Below are positions 36,387 to 47,012 of a stretch of 64,000 nt of DNA, one piece after another (the first letter of the stretch is position 1; each line of letters opens with the position of its first letter). Source of the stretch: Frondihabitans australicus. GTDB taxonomy: Bacteria > Actinomycetota > Actinomycetes > Actinomycetales > Microbacteriaceae. Below the pieces are notes generated by a model, which saw only the letters and a program-made list of their open reading frames with translations, did no database searches and was not told where the DNA came from. The translations under genes were made by a program, and so were the position numbers. The stretch lies in contig NZ_RBKS01000001.1 in assembly GCF_003634555.1 (NCBI RefSeq), positions 1,054,001 through 1,118,000 of the forward strand. The letters are read 5' to 3'.

Positions 36387-38896
36387 CCGACCTCACCCTC
36401 GCCCCTCACCCCACTCCGTCGCGCGCCCTCACGTGGCTGCGAGACCTCGCACGCCAGCAGCCGGTGAGCCTCGTGATCGCCGCCGTGCTCGTCGTGCTGG
36501 CGCTCGTCTCCGGAAGCGCACTGCACGGCCCGTCGGACGCCCTGCGCGACGTCATCGGCGCCGGGGTCGCCGAGCGGACCTCGGCGAACTCGTGGATCGC
36601 CACGCTCGCGAGCGTCCTGTTCTCGGGCAGCCTGCCCGAGCTCATCGCCACCGTCATCGCCGTGCTCGTGCTGGTCGGCGCCGCCGAGCGGAGAATCGGT
36701 CACGGCCGGGCCCTGGCCGCGTACCTCATCACCGGGGTGGTGGCGACGGTCATCGGCGTCGCTGTGCAGGCCATCGGCATCGGAATCGGCGAGGTCTGGG
36801 CGCTCGAGGTCGCCTACGACACCACGCTCCACCCGTTCACGCCGGCCCTCGGCACGATCATGACGGCCAGCGCCTTCGCGGGTCCGCTCTGGCGGCGCCG
36901 GATCCGGATCATCGGCTTCGCGTCGATCACGACGTTCCTGCTCTACGACGGCCACCCGTCGGGGCTGTACGCCCTTCTCGGCGCCGTCGCCGGGCTCGCG
37001 CTCGGCCGCTTCCTGCGGCCCCGAGGCCGCGTCGTGGCGCGCCTGTGGACACGCAGCTCCCACCACGAGGCGCGCGTGCTCCTGTCGACGCTGGTCTTCA
37101 TCACGGCGCTCGGGCCTCTCGTGACGATCGTCACGCGCGCGCCGATCGGAATCCTGGCGCCGCTCGGCAGCCTGTTCGGCGACTCGCTGCCGCCGCGGCA
37201 CCTCACCAGGCCGTGCACGATCGACGCGACGTGCATCCGCGACGTCGCGCTCGGCGACCTGCACGGCCCCGGCACGCTCGCGCTGAGCCTCCTGCCGCTG
37301 GTGACTCTCATCGTCGCGGCTCTGCTGATCCGCCGCGCCCGTCGCATCGCGGTGTGGGCGGCGATCCTGGTGAATCTGCTCCTCGCCCTGCTGGCGGCGC
37401 TCTACTACGGCGTCCTGCCGCTGACGAGCGACGTCGCCGCCGACATGCCCGGCCATCACGTCGAACGCTTCTTCCTCGGCATCCTGTCGGCCGTCGCACC
37501 CCTGATCGTCGCGGTCGTGCTGTTCGTGTTCCTCCACCACTTCACCGTGCGCACCCCGCGCCACATCGTGCGGCAGTACATCGCGCTGCTGGTGGCGTCG
37601 TTCGTGCTGCTCGCGGGCTTCTACATCAGCGTCGGCTTCCTCGGGCGTGAGCGCTTCAGCCCGCCGATCACCCTGGGCCGGCTCGTCTTCTCCGCGCCGG
37701 AGCGGTTCATCCCGGTCGGCTTCGTCGGGCTCGACCGCGTCGGGCCGGTGCCGACGGACGGACCGCTGCGCGGGGTGTTCGTGGGCGTCGGGCCGCTCAT
37801 GTGGCTGATCGTCGTCGTGGGGCTGGTGGTGGCGGCAGGAGTCACGGGGCGAGCGGGCGGGGCGTCGCGCCGTGGGGCGGTGGCGCGGATCCTGCGACGC
37901 GGCGTGTCGGGTCATCTCGGCCAGATGGCGCTCTGGAGCGGCACCTCGTACTGGCTGTCGGACGACGGCGCCGCCGCGGTCGCCTACCGGGAGGTCGGCG
38001 GCACGGCGATCACCGTGGGGGATCCGCTCTGCGACCAGGCGCGCGCGGCCCAGACCGTGCTCGAGTTCGCCCGATGGTGCGACGACCAGGGTCTCGTGCC
38101 GGTCTTCTACAGCGTGCGGGAGACCCTGGCGCCCGCCTTCGCCGAGATGGGCTGGCCGACGCTGCCGGTGGCGGAGGAGACCGTGCTGCATCCGGCGTCG
38201 TTCAGCCTGCAGGGCAAGAAGTGGCAGGACGTCCGCACGAGCATGAACCGGGCGACCCGCTCGGGCGTGCGCGCGGTCTGGACGCGATACGTCGACCTCC
38301 GGCCCTCGGTGGCGCGCCAGATCGAGGACATCTCCGAGCAGTGGGTGGCCGACAAGGAGCTGCCCGAGATGGGCTTCACCCTCGGCGGCCTCGACGAGCT
38401 GATGGACCGCGACGTACGGCTGATGCTGGCCGTCGACGAACGAGAGCAGGTGCTCGCGGTGACCAGCTGGCTGCCCACCTGGCGGGACGGCGAGGTCGTC
38501 GGCTGGACGCTCGACTTCATGCGCCGCCGCGCCGACTCGATCCACGGCGTCATGGAGTTCCTCATCGCCTCCGCCGCGCTCCGGGCGCAGGAGGACGGCA
38601 TCGAGTTCGTCAGCCTCTCCGCCGCCCCGCTGGCAGGCGTGGACCTCGACGGCGACGACCCCGATCGCAGCCAGGCCGAGCGCGTCATGGCCTTCCTCGC
38701 TCGGGCTCTCGAACCCGCCTACGGCTTCCGGTCCCTGCTCACGTTCAAGGCGAAGTTCCAGCCGGAGTTCTCGACGCTCCTCATGGCCTATCCCGACCCG
38801 CTGCAGCTGCCGGCGATCGGCACGGCACTCGCCCGCGCCTACGTGCCCGAGCTCCGGGTGAGCCGACTGCCGCGGCTCCTGCGCAGCGTCGTCTGA
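36383..38896 (+). CDS. MprF-like aminoacyl-phospholipid synthase (DUF2156) with rhomboid-like membrane part
   Basis: 837 aa. The N-terminal ~200 residues form a rhomboid-like bundle (GHGRALAAYLITGVVATVIG). More helices extend to about residue 490. The C-terminal GNAT-like LPG synthetase domain follows: REVGGTAITVGDPLCD, FYSVRETLAPAFAEMG, SLQGKKWQDVRTSMNRATRS, and EFVSLSAAPLAG. Such enzymes transfer an amino acid from tRNA to a membrane lipid, lowering surface charge and raising peptide resistance. Rhomboid catalytic Ser/His motifs are not clear, so protease activity is unlikely. Coupled to the upstream hydrolase. Confidence 0.83.
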   Translation: MTDLTLAPHPTPSRALTWLRDLARQQPVSLVIAAVLVVLALVSGSALHGPSDALRDVIGAGVAERTSANSWIATLASVLFSGSLPELIATVIAVLVLVGAAERRIGHGRALAAYLITGVVATVIGVAVQAIGIGIGEVWALEVAYDTTLHPFTPALGTIMTASAFAGPLWRRRIRIIGFASITTFLLYDGHPSGLYALLGAVAGLALGRFLRPRGRVVARLWTRSSHHEARVLLSTLVFITALGPLVTIVTRAPIGILAPLGSLFGDSLPPRHLTRPCTIDATCIRDVALGDLHGPGTLALSLLPLVTLIVAALLIRRARRIAVWAAILVNLLLALLAALYYGVLPLTSDVAADMPGHHVERFFLGILSAVAPLIVAVVLFVFLHHFTVRTPRHIVRQYIALLVASFVLLAGFYISVGFLGRERFSPPITLGRLVFSAPERFIPVGFVGLDRVGPVPTDGPLRGVFVGVGPLMWLIVVVGLVVAAGVTGRAGGASRRGAVARILRRGVSGHLGQMALWSGTSYWLSDDGAAAVAYREVGGTAITVGDPLCDQARAAQTVLEFARWCDDQGLVPVFYSVRETLAPAFAEMGWPTLPVAEETVLHPASFSLQGKKWQDVRTSMNRATRSGVRAVWTRYVDLRPSVARQIEDISEQWVADKELPEMGFTLGGLDELMDRDVRLMLAVDEREQVLAVTSWLPTWRDGEVVGWTLDFMRRRADSIHGVMEFLIASAALRAQEDGIEFVSLSAAPLAGVDLDGDDPDRSQAERVMAFLARALEPAYGFRSLLTFKAKFQPEFSTLLMAYPDPLQLPAIGTALARAYVPELRVSRLPRLLRSVV

Positions 38897-38951
38897 CCCC
38901 GTCGAACGCTGCGAGGCGGTCGGGCGCAGGAGCGCGGAGACCCGCACGTGC

Positions 38952-38957
38952 TACCGT
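38952..38957 (+). promoter_or_regulatory. -10 box TACCGT of the leuL-leuA transcript
   Basis: TACCGT, 6 nt, then GTG 38964 of the leader peptide, so the leader peptide itself is probably leaderless. A 12-mer copy (reverse) lies at 38922-38933. Confidence 0.6.
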
Positions 38958-38963
38958 GGAACC

Positions 38964-39014
38964 GTGCTGTTCGGCCTGCTCCTTCTTAGCTGCCGCGACG
39001 AGACCTCGTTCTAA
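38964..39014 (+). CDS. leuL: leuA leader peptide (attenuation)
   Basis: 16 codons from GTG 38964 to TAA 39012-39014 give MLFGLLLLSCRDETSF. A run of four leucines (CTG CTC CTT CTT) is placed so that ribosome stalling under leucine shortage would alter folding of the RNA downstream. Leader peptides of this pattern before leuA are established in actinobacteria. It is 71 bp upstream of leuA and sits beside the hairpins listed next. Confidence 0.85.
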   Translation: MLFGLLLLSCRDETSF

Positions 39015-39055
39015 GGCCTCCCTCGTCGCGGTGTTCGCTGTTTTCTCGGCCTGAC
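38993..39055 (+). promoter_or_regulatory. leuA attenuator: alternative RNA stems
   Basis: CCGCGACGAG (38993-39002, within leuL) pairs perfectly with CTCGTCGCGG (39022-39031). An alternative pairing joins AGGCC just after the leuL stop (39014-39018) with GGCCT near 39048-39052. The two stems compete, and the T-rich stretch TGTTTTCTC lies between them. This fits leucine-dependent attenuation; which stem terminates is inferred. Confidence 0.65.
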
Positions 39056-39079
39056 CCACATACCGATACGACGAGGTAG

Positions 39080-41505
<2,426 letters not shown>

Positions 41506-41511
41506 CGGAAG

Positions 41512-41533
41512 ATACTAGCCTCCGGGGGATACT
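41512..41533. promoter_or_regulatory. Divergent leaderless promoters of the TRIC gene and recO
   Basis: On the reverse strand TAGTAT (41517-41512) lies 6 nt before GTG 41505. On the forward strand GATACT (41528-41533) lies 6 nt before GTG 41540. The whole spacer between the two starts is 34 bp. Confidence 0.55.
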
Positions 41534-41539
41534 GGACGG

Positions 41540-42346
41540 GTGCCCGTGTACCGAGACGAATGCGTGATCCTGCGCACCCACAAGCTGGGTGAGGCGGACC
41601 GCATCCTCACGATGCTGAGCCGGCAGCACGGCAAGATCCGCGCCGTGGCCAAGGGCGTCCGGCGCACCGCGTCGAAGTTCGGGGCGCGTCTCGAGCCGTT
41701 CATGGTCGCCGACCTGCAGCTCTACGAGGGCCGCAGCCTCGACATCGTCACGCAGGCCGAGTCGATCGGCTCGTACGGCGCCGACATCGTCTCCGACTAC
41801 GCCAGCTACACCGCGGCGAACGTCCTCGTCGAGACGGCCGACAAGCTCACCGACGCCGAGGCCGGCCTCCAGCAGTACCTCCTGCTGGTCGGAGCCCTGC
41901 GGTCGCTCGCACGGCGAGAGCACGACCCGCAGCTGATCCTCGACTCGTACCTCCTGCGGGCTCTGAGCATCGCAGGATGGGCGCCGAGCTTCGGCGACTG
42001 CGCCGTCACCGGCGTACCCGGGCCCCACTCGGCCTTCGTGGTGCAGCTCGGCGGCGTGGTGGCCGACGCTGCGGCGCCCCCGGGTGCGCCTCGGCTGGAT
42101 CCTGCGACCCTGGCTCTGCTCGGGGCCCTGCTCACCGGCGACTGGGCGGCGGCCGAGAGCGCAGGCGAGGCCACCCGCAACCACGCGTCGGGCGTCGTCG
42201 CGGCATACACGCAGTGGCATCTCGAGCGCGGCCTGCGATCGCTCGAGCACGTCGACCGCAGCGTCGCCTCCAGCAACACCATCGTTCCGACCGCTGCCGT
42301 CGTTCCGAGCACCACCGTCGTTCCGAGTACCGGAGAAGTCCTGTGA
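41540..42346 (+). CDS. recO: DNA repair protein RecO
   Basis: 268 aa. The N-terminal OB fold ([20 protein letters not shown], then [20 protein letters not shown]) is followed by the helical domain ending near residue 245 ([20 protein letters not shown]). RecO loads RecA with RecFR at gaps. The C-terminal tail is made of three 18-bp DNA repeats encoding V-V-P-S/T units, unlikely to be structured. It overlaps uppS by 4 bp. Confidence 0.92.
   Translation: MPVYRDECVILRTHKLGEADRILTMLSRQHGKIRAVAKGVRRTASKFGARLEPFMVADLQLYEGRSLDIVTQAESIGSYGADIVSDYASYTAANVLVETADKLTDAEAGLQQYLLLVGALRSLARREHDPQLILDSYLLRALSIAGWAPSFGDCAVTGVPGPHSAFVVQLGGVVADAAAPPGAPRLDPATLALLGALLTGDWAAAESAGEATRNHASGVVAAYTQWHLERGLRSLEHVDRSVASSNTIVPTAAVVPSTTVVPSTGEVL
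42281..42334 (+). repeat. Three 18-bp tandem repeats in the recO 3' end
   Basis: Units at 42281-42298, 42299-42316 and 42317-42334 share the core TCGTTCCGA. They code for repeated IVPT/VVPS-type hexapeptides just before the recO stop. Confidence 0.8.
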
Positions 42347-43218
42347 GCCCCACCCCCTCCACGCCCGACCGCTCGTCCGAGCCCGCCGTCGCGGAGCGGC
42401 GCCGACTCTTCGGGCGTCGGATGATGCCGCAGCAGATGGAGTTCCTGCCCCTCGACTGGCAGGGGCCGACACCGCCCGCGTACGAGCCCGGCACCGTGCC
42501 CGAGCACGTCGCAGTCGTGATGGACGGCAACGGTCGCTGGGCGAACGCTCGCGGACTCCCGCGGATCGAGGGGCACAAGGCCGGCGAGGCCGCGCTGCTC
42601 GAGGTCGTCGCCGGTGCCATCCAGGTGGGAGTGAAGCACCTGAGCGTGTACGTCTTCTCGACCGAGAACTGGCGCCGCAGCCCCGAGGAGGTCCGCTTCC
42701 TGATGGGGTTCAACCGCGAGGTGCTGCACCGTCGACGCGAGCAGCTCGACGCGTGGGGCGTGCGGATCCGCTGGTCGGGTCGCCGCCCGAAGCTCTGGGC
42801 CTCCGTCATCAAGGAGCTCCAGGTGGCCGAGGCCGCGACCGCCGGCAACTCGACCATGACTCTCAACATGTGCGTCAACTACGGCGGGCGCAACGAGCTC
42901 ACCGACGCCGTCCAGTCGATAGCTGCCGAGGTCGCAGCCGGCCGCCTCAAGCCGTCGGGAATCACCGAGAAGGTGATCCAGCGGCACCTCTACCAGCCTC
43001 AGCTCCCCGACGTCGACCTGTTCGTGCGGTCGTCGGGCGAGCAGCGCACCTCGAACTTCCAGCTGTGGGAGTCGGCGTACGCCGAGATGGTGTTCCTCGA
43101 CCAGCTGTGGCCCGACTTCACGCGGGAAGACCTCTGGGGCGCCATCGACCTCTACACGAGGCGCGGCCGCCGCTTCGGGGGAGCGGTCGACGCGCCGACC
43201 CAGACGCCTGCCGTGTGA
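42343..43218 (+). CDS. uppS: Isoprenyl (undecaprenyl/decaprenyl) diphosphate synthase, cis-type
   Basis: 291 aa. The catalytic Asp is D61 in [10 protein letters not shown]. The substrate blocks [29 protein letters not shown] and [15 protein letters not shown] complete the family signature. It makes the polyprenyl carrier for cell-wall synthesis at the membrane. An N-terminal ~50-residue extension is normal in actinobacteria. The GTG start overlaps the recO stop. Confidence 0.94.
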   Translation: MSPTPSTPDRSSEPAVAERRRLFGRRMMPQQMEFLPLDWQGPTPPAYEPGTVPEHVAVVMDGNGRWANARGLPRIEGHKAGEAALLEVVAGAIQVGVKHLSVYVFSTENWRRSPEEVRFLMGFNREVLHRRREQLDAWGVRIRWSGRRPKLWASVIKELQVAEAATAGNSTMTLNMCVNYGGRNELTDAVQSIAAEVAAGRLKPSGITEKVIQRHLYQPQLPDVDLFVRSSGEQRTSNFQLWESAYAEMVFLDQLWPDFTREDLWGAIDLYTRRGRRFGGAVDAPTQTPAV

Positions 43219-43220
43219 CC

Positions 43221-43246
43221 GTCGGATCCTGCGCCCAGGATCCGAC
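43221..43246. terminator. Bidirectional terminator built from an inverted GGATCCTG motif
   Basis: GTCGGATCCTG (43221-43231) and CAGGATCCGAC (43236-43246) form an 11-bp perfect stem with a CGCC loop. It starts 3 bp after the uppS stop and faces the convergent lipoprotein gene. The left arm plus loop is a GMTCCTGCGMCC copy. Confidence 0.8.
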
Positions 43247-43251
43247 AGTCT

Positions 43252-43932
43252 CTAGAACTGGATGTTCGCGCCCAGGAAGATCCTCTGCGCCGGCCACAGG
43301 AACTGCAGCGTGAGAGGCCCGTCGGTGTCGCGATAGAACCACGCGTTGGCGAAGACGACGTCTTTGCCGGGCAGGAGGTACCAGGTCGACGCGCCCTTCG
43401 GGAACTGCCTCGACAGGTCGGTCGAGTACCCCTTCTGCGTGAGGAGGTCCTGACCGGCGAACGTGTCCTGAGTGGCGAGCTTGTTGCCGTACGAGGAGTA
43501 GTCGGCGCTGAAGTCGGTGAGGTCGAGCCGCTGATCGGACTCGTTCACGAGCACGTACGCGGTGACCTCGACGTGGGTGCCTGCGGGGTACGGGTCGTCG
43601 CCGTTCGGGTGCGCGTAGATCGAGGGCTTCGTCGTGGTGAGCTCGCCCACGCGGTAGATGTAGATGGTCAGGTCTTTGTAGTTGACCTGGTTCAGGAGCT
43701 TGCCGCCGGGTGCGAGTTTCGAGGGGTCGACCGGTGCGGAGCCCGTCGAGCCGCCGCTGCCCGGGCCGCCCGTCACCTGAGGCTGGGGCGCGCTCGTCGA
43801 CTGACCGCTGCCTGATGAGGTGCCGCCCTGCGACCCGGCGACCGGCGTGAGGCTCTTGACCACGGGGAAGCAGCCGGTGAGACCGATCAGCGCCGCGGCG
43901 ACGACGGCCGCGGCCACGAGTCTTCTGCGCAC
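43252..43932 (-). CDS. Putative lipoprotein, unknown function
   Basis: 226 aa with a lipoprotein signal (MRRRLVAAAVVAAALIGLTG, lipobox LTGC, Cys21). A long Ser/Gly/Gln/Thr linker leads to a beta-rich domain from about residue 80 that looks DUF4352-like (PAGTHVEVTAYVLVNESDQR). It should be attached to the outer membrane face. A TAGGCT box 6 nt upstream of the GTG start supports this start. No function is known. Confidence 0.78.
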   Translation of the reverse strand: MRRRLVAAAVVAAALIGLTGCFPVVKSLTPVAGSQGGTSSGSGQSTSAPQPQVTGGPGSGGSTGSAPVDPSKLAPGGKLLNQVNYKDLTIYIYRVGELTTTKPSIYAHPNGDDPYPAGTHVEVTAYVLVNESDQRLDLTDFSADYSSYGNKLATQDTFAGQDLLTQKGYSTDLSRQFPKGASTWYLLPGKDVVFANAWFYRDTDGPLTLQFLWPAQRIFLGANIQF

Positions 43933-43938
43933 CGGTCA

Positions 43939-43944
43939 AGCCTA
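43939..43944 (-). promoter_or_regulatory. -10 box TAGGCT, leaderless promoter of the lipoprotein gene
   Basis: Reverse-strand TAGGCT, 6 nt, then GTG 43932. Confidence 0.5.
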
Positions 43945-44047
43945 ACCGGGCGGTCCGGGCGCCACCGCCGCGTGCGGGTTAGTAGAGTTCTGGGACAGCC
44001 CCTTCGCATCCAGCGGGGGCCGATGAACCTCACTGGGAGCAACACAC

Positions 44048-45433
44048 GTGGCAGCACCGAACCGTCTCGACTCCGTCATCGCCCTGGCCAAGCGCCGCGG
44101 CTTCGTCTTCCAGGCGGGCGAGATCTACGGAGGTTCGCGGTCCGCGTGGGACTACGGGCCCCTCGGCACCGCGCTGAAAGAGAACATCAAGCAGCAGTGG
44201 TGGAAGTTCATGGTGCAGGGCCGCGACGACATCGTAGGGCTCGACTCTTCGGTGATCCTGCCCCGCCAGGTGTGGGAGGCCTCCGGCCACGTCGAGGTCT
44301 TCTCCGACCCCCTCGTCGAGTCGCTGCACACGCACCGTCGCTACCGCGCCGACCACCTGCTCGAGGCGTACGAGGCGAAGCACGGCCACCCGCCGCTCAA
44401 CGGCCTCGCCGACATCCGCGACCCCGAGACCGGTCAGGAGGGTTCGTGGACCGAGCCGCAGAACTTCTCCGGGCTCCTGAAGACCTTCCTCGGCCCGGTC
44501 GACAACGAGCAGGGCATGGCGTACCTCCGCCCGGAGACGGCGCAGGGCATCTTCGTCAACTTCGCCAACGTGATGGGCGCGGCGCGCATGAAGCCGCCGT
44601 TCGGCATCGCGCAGGTCGGCAAGTCGTTCCGCAACGAGATCACGCCCGGCAACTTCATCTTCCGCACCCGCGAGTTCGAGCAGATGGAGATGGAGTTCTT
44701 CGTCGAGCCCGGCACCGACGACGAGTGGTTCCAGTACTGGATCGACGCCTGTGAGAAGTGGTACCTCGATCTCGGCATCACCCCCGAGAACATCCGCCGC
44801 TACGAGCACCCGCAGGAGAAGCTGTCGCACTACTCGAAGCAGACCGTCGACCTCGAGTACCGCTTCCGTTTCGCAGGATCCGAGTGGGGCGAGCTCATGG
44901 GCGTCGCGAACCGCACCGACTTCGACCTGTCGACGCACTCGAAGGCGTCAGGCGTCGACCTCTCCTACTTCGACCAGACGAAGAACGAGCGCTGGGTGCC
45001 GTACGTGATCGAGCCCGCTTTCGGCCTCACCCGCGCGCTGATGGCGTTCCTCGTCGACGCGTTCCACGAAGACGAGGCGCCGAACGCGAAGGGCGGCGTC
45101 GACAAGCGGACCGTGCTGAGGCTCGACCGCCGCCTCGCGCCGGTCAAGGCCGCCGTGCTCCCGCTGTCGCGCAACGAGAACCTCTCGCCGCTCGCGCGTC
45201 AGGTCGCGGCCGGGCTCCGCAAGTTCTGGAACATCGACTTCGACGACGCCGGCGCCATCGGCCGCCGGTACCGCCGCCAGGACGAAATCGGCACGCCGTT
45301 CTGCGTCACCGTCGACTTCGACTCGCTGGACGACAACGCCGTGACCGTGCGCGAGCGCGACACCATGGCGCAGGAGCGAGTGTCGCTCGACCAGCTCGAG
45401 GGCTACCTGGCTGCGCGCCTCCTCGGCGCATAG
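44048..45433 (+). CDS. glyS: Glycyl-tRNA synthetase (homodimeric type)
   Basis: 461-aa class II synthetase of the single-chain alpha2 type. Seen are [20 protein letters not shown] at the N-terminus, motif 2 region [20 protein letters not shown], and motif 3 [14 protein letters not shown]; the anticodon-binding domain ends the chain. The GTG start has GGGAGCAACACAC upstream. TAGAGT near 43981-43986 may be the -10 box, giving a leader of about 55 nt without an obvious T-box. Confidence 0.95.
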   Translation: MAAPNRLDSVIALAKRRGFVFQAGEIYGGSRSAWDYGPLGTALKENIKQQWWKFMVQGRDDIVGLDSSVILPRQVWEASGHVEVFSDPLVESLHTHRRYRADHLLEAYEAKHGHPPLNGLADIRDPETGQEGSWTEPQNFSGLLKTFLGPVDNEQGMAYLRPETAQGIFVNFANVMGAARMKPPFGIAQVGKSFRNEITPGNFIFRTREFEQMEMEFFVEPGTDDEWFQYWIDACEKWYLDLGITPENIRRYEHPQEKLSHYSKQTVDLEYRFRFAGSEWGELMGVANRTDFDLSTHSKASGVDLSYFDQTKNERWVPYVIEPAFGLTRALMAFLVDAFHEDEAPNAKGGVDKRTVLRLDRRLAPVKAAVLPLSRNENLSPLARQVAAGLRKFWNIDFDDAGAIGRRYRRQDEIGTPFCVTVDFDSLDDNAVTVRERDTMAQERVSLDQLEGYLAARLLGA

Positions 45434-45486
45434 CCTCGCCGGCGCCCGGCAGGAATGCAGGCCGCCGATGCTAGGTTGCCTTCATC

Positions 45487-46185
45487 GTGAGTGACAGCAA
45501 CAGCAGCCCCGCAGCGCCCGCAGCCATCAAGGTCGACGTCTGGTCCGACATCGCGTGTCCATGGTGCTTCATCGGCAAACGCAAGTTCGAGGCCGGTGCC
45601 GCCGGGTTCGACGGCCAGGTGGAGGTCGAGTACCACTCGTTCGAGCTCTCGCCCGACACCCCGGTGGACTTCGAGGGCAACGAGGCCGAGTTCCTCGCCA
45701 CGCACAAGGGCCTCTCGGTCGAGCAGGCGCAGGGCATGCTCGACAACGTGGGCGGGATCGCCCGCTCGGTCGGCCTCGCCTACGACTTCGACGCCATGCA
45801 TCACACGAACACCGTGAAGGCGCACCAGCTGATCCACTACGCCAAGGCGCGCGGAGCCCAGCTCGACATGAATGAGCGCCTCCTCGCGGCCTACTTCGAG
45901 CAGGGTCGCCACCTGGGTCGCACCGAGGTCCTCGCCGACATCGCCGCCGAGGCGGGCTTCGACCGCGACGACGTCGTCCGGTCTCTCGAGGCCGACGAGT
46001 ACCTCGCCGACGTGCGCGCCGATCAGGCTCAGGCCCAGGCGTTCGGCATCAACGGGGTGCCGTTCTTCGTCTTCGAGGGCAAGTACGGGGTGTCCGGGGC
46101 GCAGGATCCCGCGACCTTCCGTCAGGTCCTCGACACCGTCGCCGCCGAGAAGGCCGGGCTCTCCTCGGTCGAGGTGGCACAGTGA
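45487..46185 (+). CDS. DsbA family oxidoreductase (FrnE-like)
   Basis: 232 aa with the active-site CPWC (C24-C27) in DVWSDIACPWCFIGKRKFE. The rest is a thioredoxin fold with a helical insert (HHTNTVKAHQLIHYAKARGA) and the cis-Pro region NGVPFFVFEGKYGVSGAQ, typical of FrnE. There is no signal peptide, so it acts in the cytoplasm, probably in redox protection. TAGGTT at 45472-45477 is a possible -10 box. It overlaps the next small gene by 4 bp. Confidence 0.9.
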   Translation: MSDSNSSPAAPAAIKVDVWSDIACPWCFIGKRKFEAGAAGFDGQVEVEYHSFELSPDTPVDFEGNEAEFLATHKGLSVEQAQGMLDNVGGIARSVGLAYDFDAMHHTNTVKAHQLIHYAKARGAQLDMNERLLAAYFEQGRHLGRTEVLADIAAEAGFDRDDVVRSLEADEYLADVRADQAQAQAFGINGVPFFVFEGKYGVSGAQDPATFRQVLDTVAAEKAGLSSVEVAQ

Positions 46186-46400
46186 CCGGCGCCGGGGCCG
46201 AGGCTTCGATCCCGGCGAGCCCCTTCACCATGCTGGGGTCGCCCGACGCCCTCGCCTGCGAGGGCGACGCGTGTGTGATCCCCTCGGCGACCGTCGACCT
46301 CGACTCCGACGCGGTCGACATCGAGCCGTCGCCCCAGGAGGCCGCGGCGGCGTCCGGGCGGGCGGTCGCGGCGGCACTCGACGAGGGCGCGTCGCTCTAG
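46182..46400 (+). CDS. Hypothetical protein (72 aa) coupled to the DsbA-family gene
   Basis: GTG 46182 overlaps the previous stop by 4 bp, suggesting translational coupling. The product is acidic and Ala-rich, with a Cys pair in the segment ALACEGDACVIPS, and no membrane segment or signal. The Cys pair next to a FrnE-type thiol oxidoreductase suggests a possible redox partner, but this is a guess. No family recognised. Confidence 0.6.
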   Translation: MTGAGAEASIPASPFTMLGSPDALACEGDACVIPSATVDLDSDAVDIEPSPQEAAAASGRAVAAALDEGASL

Positions 46401-46409
46401 CCGGTCGCG

Positions 46410-46898
46410 TCAGTCGCGGGGCTTCTCCTCGTCGGTGATGTCGGCGACGGTGGCCGCGTAGGCCGCGATGAGTGCGTCCGCGTCGACGAACGCGCTGTGG
46501 CCATGGGCTCCGGCGCCGAGCGCGACCCTCGTTCCGACGATCCGCTCGTCGGCGAAGACGGGCCAGGGCGTCGTGCTCCCGACGGGCGTGATGGTGCCGC
46601 GCTCGAAGCCGGTCGCGTCGAGTGCAACGTCGGGCGAGGGCATCGACAGCTTGTTGACGCCCACGACTCCGCGCAGCTTCGCCCAGGAGATCTGACGGCC
46701 GCCGGGAACCAGGGCGAAGAGGAAGCTCCCGTCGTGCTTCTTCACCACGAGACTCTTCACGATGCCCGAGGGGTCGATGCCGAGCAGCCGGGCCGCCTCG
46801 TGCAGGCTGCCCGCCTCGGGGCGGGTGGTGATGTCGATCGCGAGGCCGCGCGACGCGGCGTCGTCGAGCACTCGCTGGGTTCCGGGGGAGACGGTCAC
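46410..46898 (-). CDS. ybaK: Aminoacyl-tRNA deacylase, YbaK/EbsC type
   Basis: 162 aa. The YbaK fold is seen in GIDPSGIVKSLVVKKHDGSF (with the conserved Lys), ISWAKLRGVVGVNKLSMPSP and GSTTPWPVFADERIV. These free-standing editing domains clear Cys- or Ala-tRNA-Pro. The point is relevant because the ProRS at 4998 lacks its own INS editing domain. Exact substrate is not determined. Confidence 0.87.
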   Translation of the reverse strand: MTVSPGTQRVLDDAASRGLAIDITTRPEAGSLHEAARLLGIDPSGIVKSLVVKKHDGSFLFALVPGGRQISWAKLRGVVGVNKLSMPSPDVALDATGFERGTITPVGSTTPWPVFADERIVGTRVALGAGAHGHSAFVDADALIAAYAATVADITDEEKPRD

Positions 46899-47012
46899 GG
46901 CGGGGACAACGGGGCGTCAGCGGTGGGCATTCCCTGATCCTGCGCCCGGATTTGTCCACAGCCGTGGGCTCGCGCCACGAACCGGGGCCGTCAGGTGCGA
47001 CAATTGATGGCG

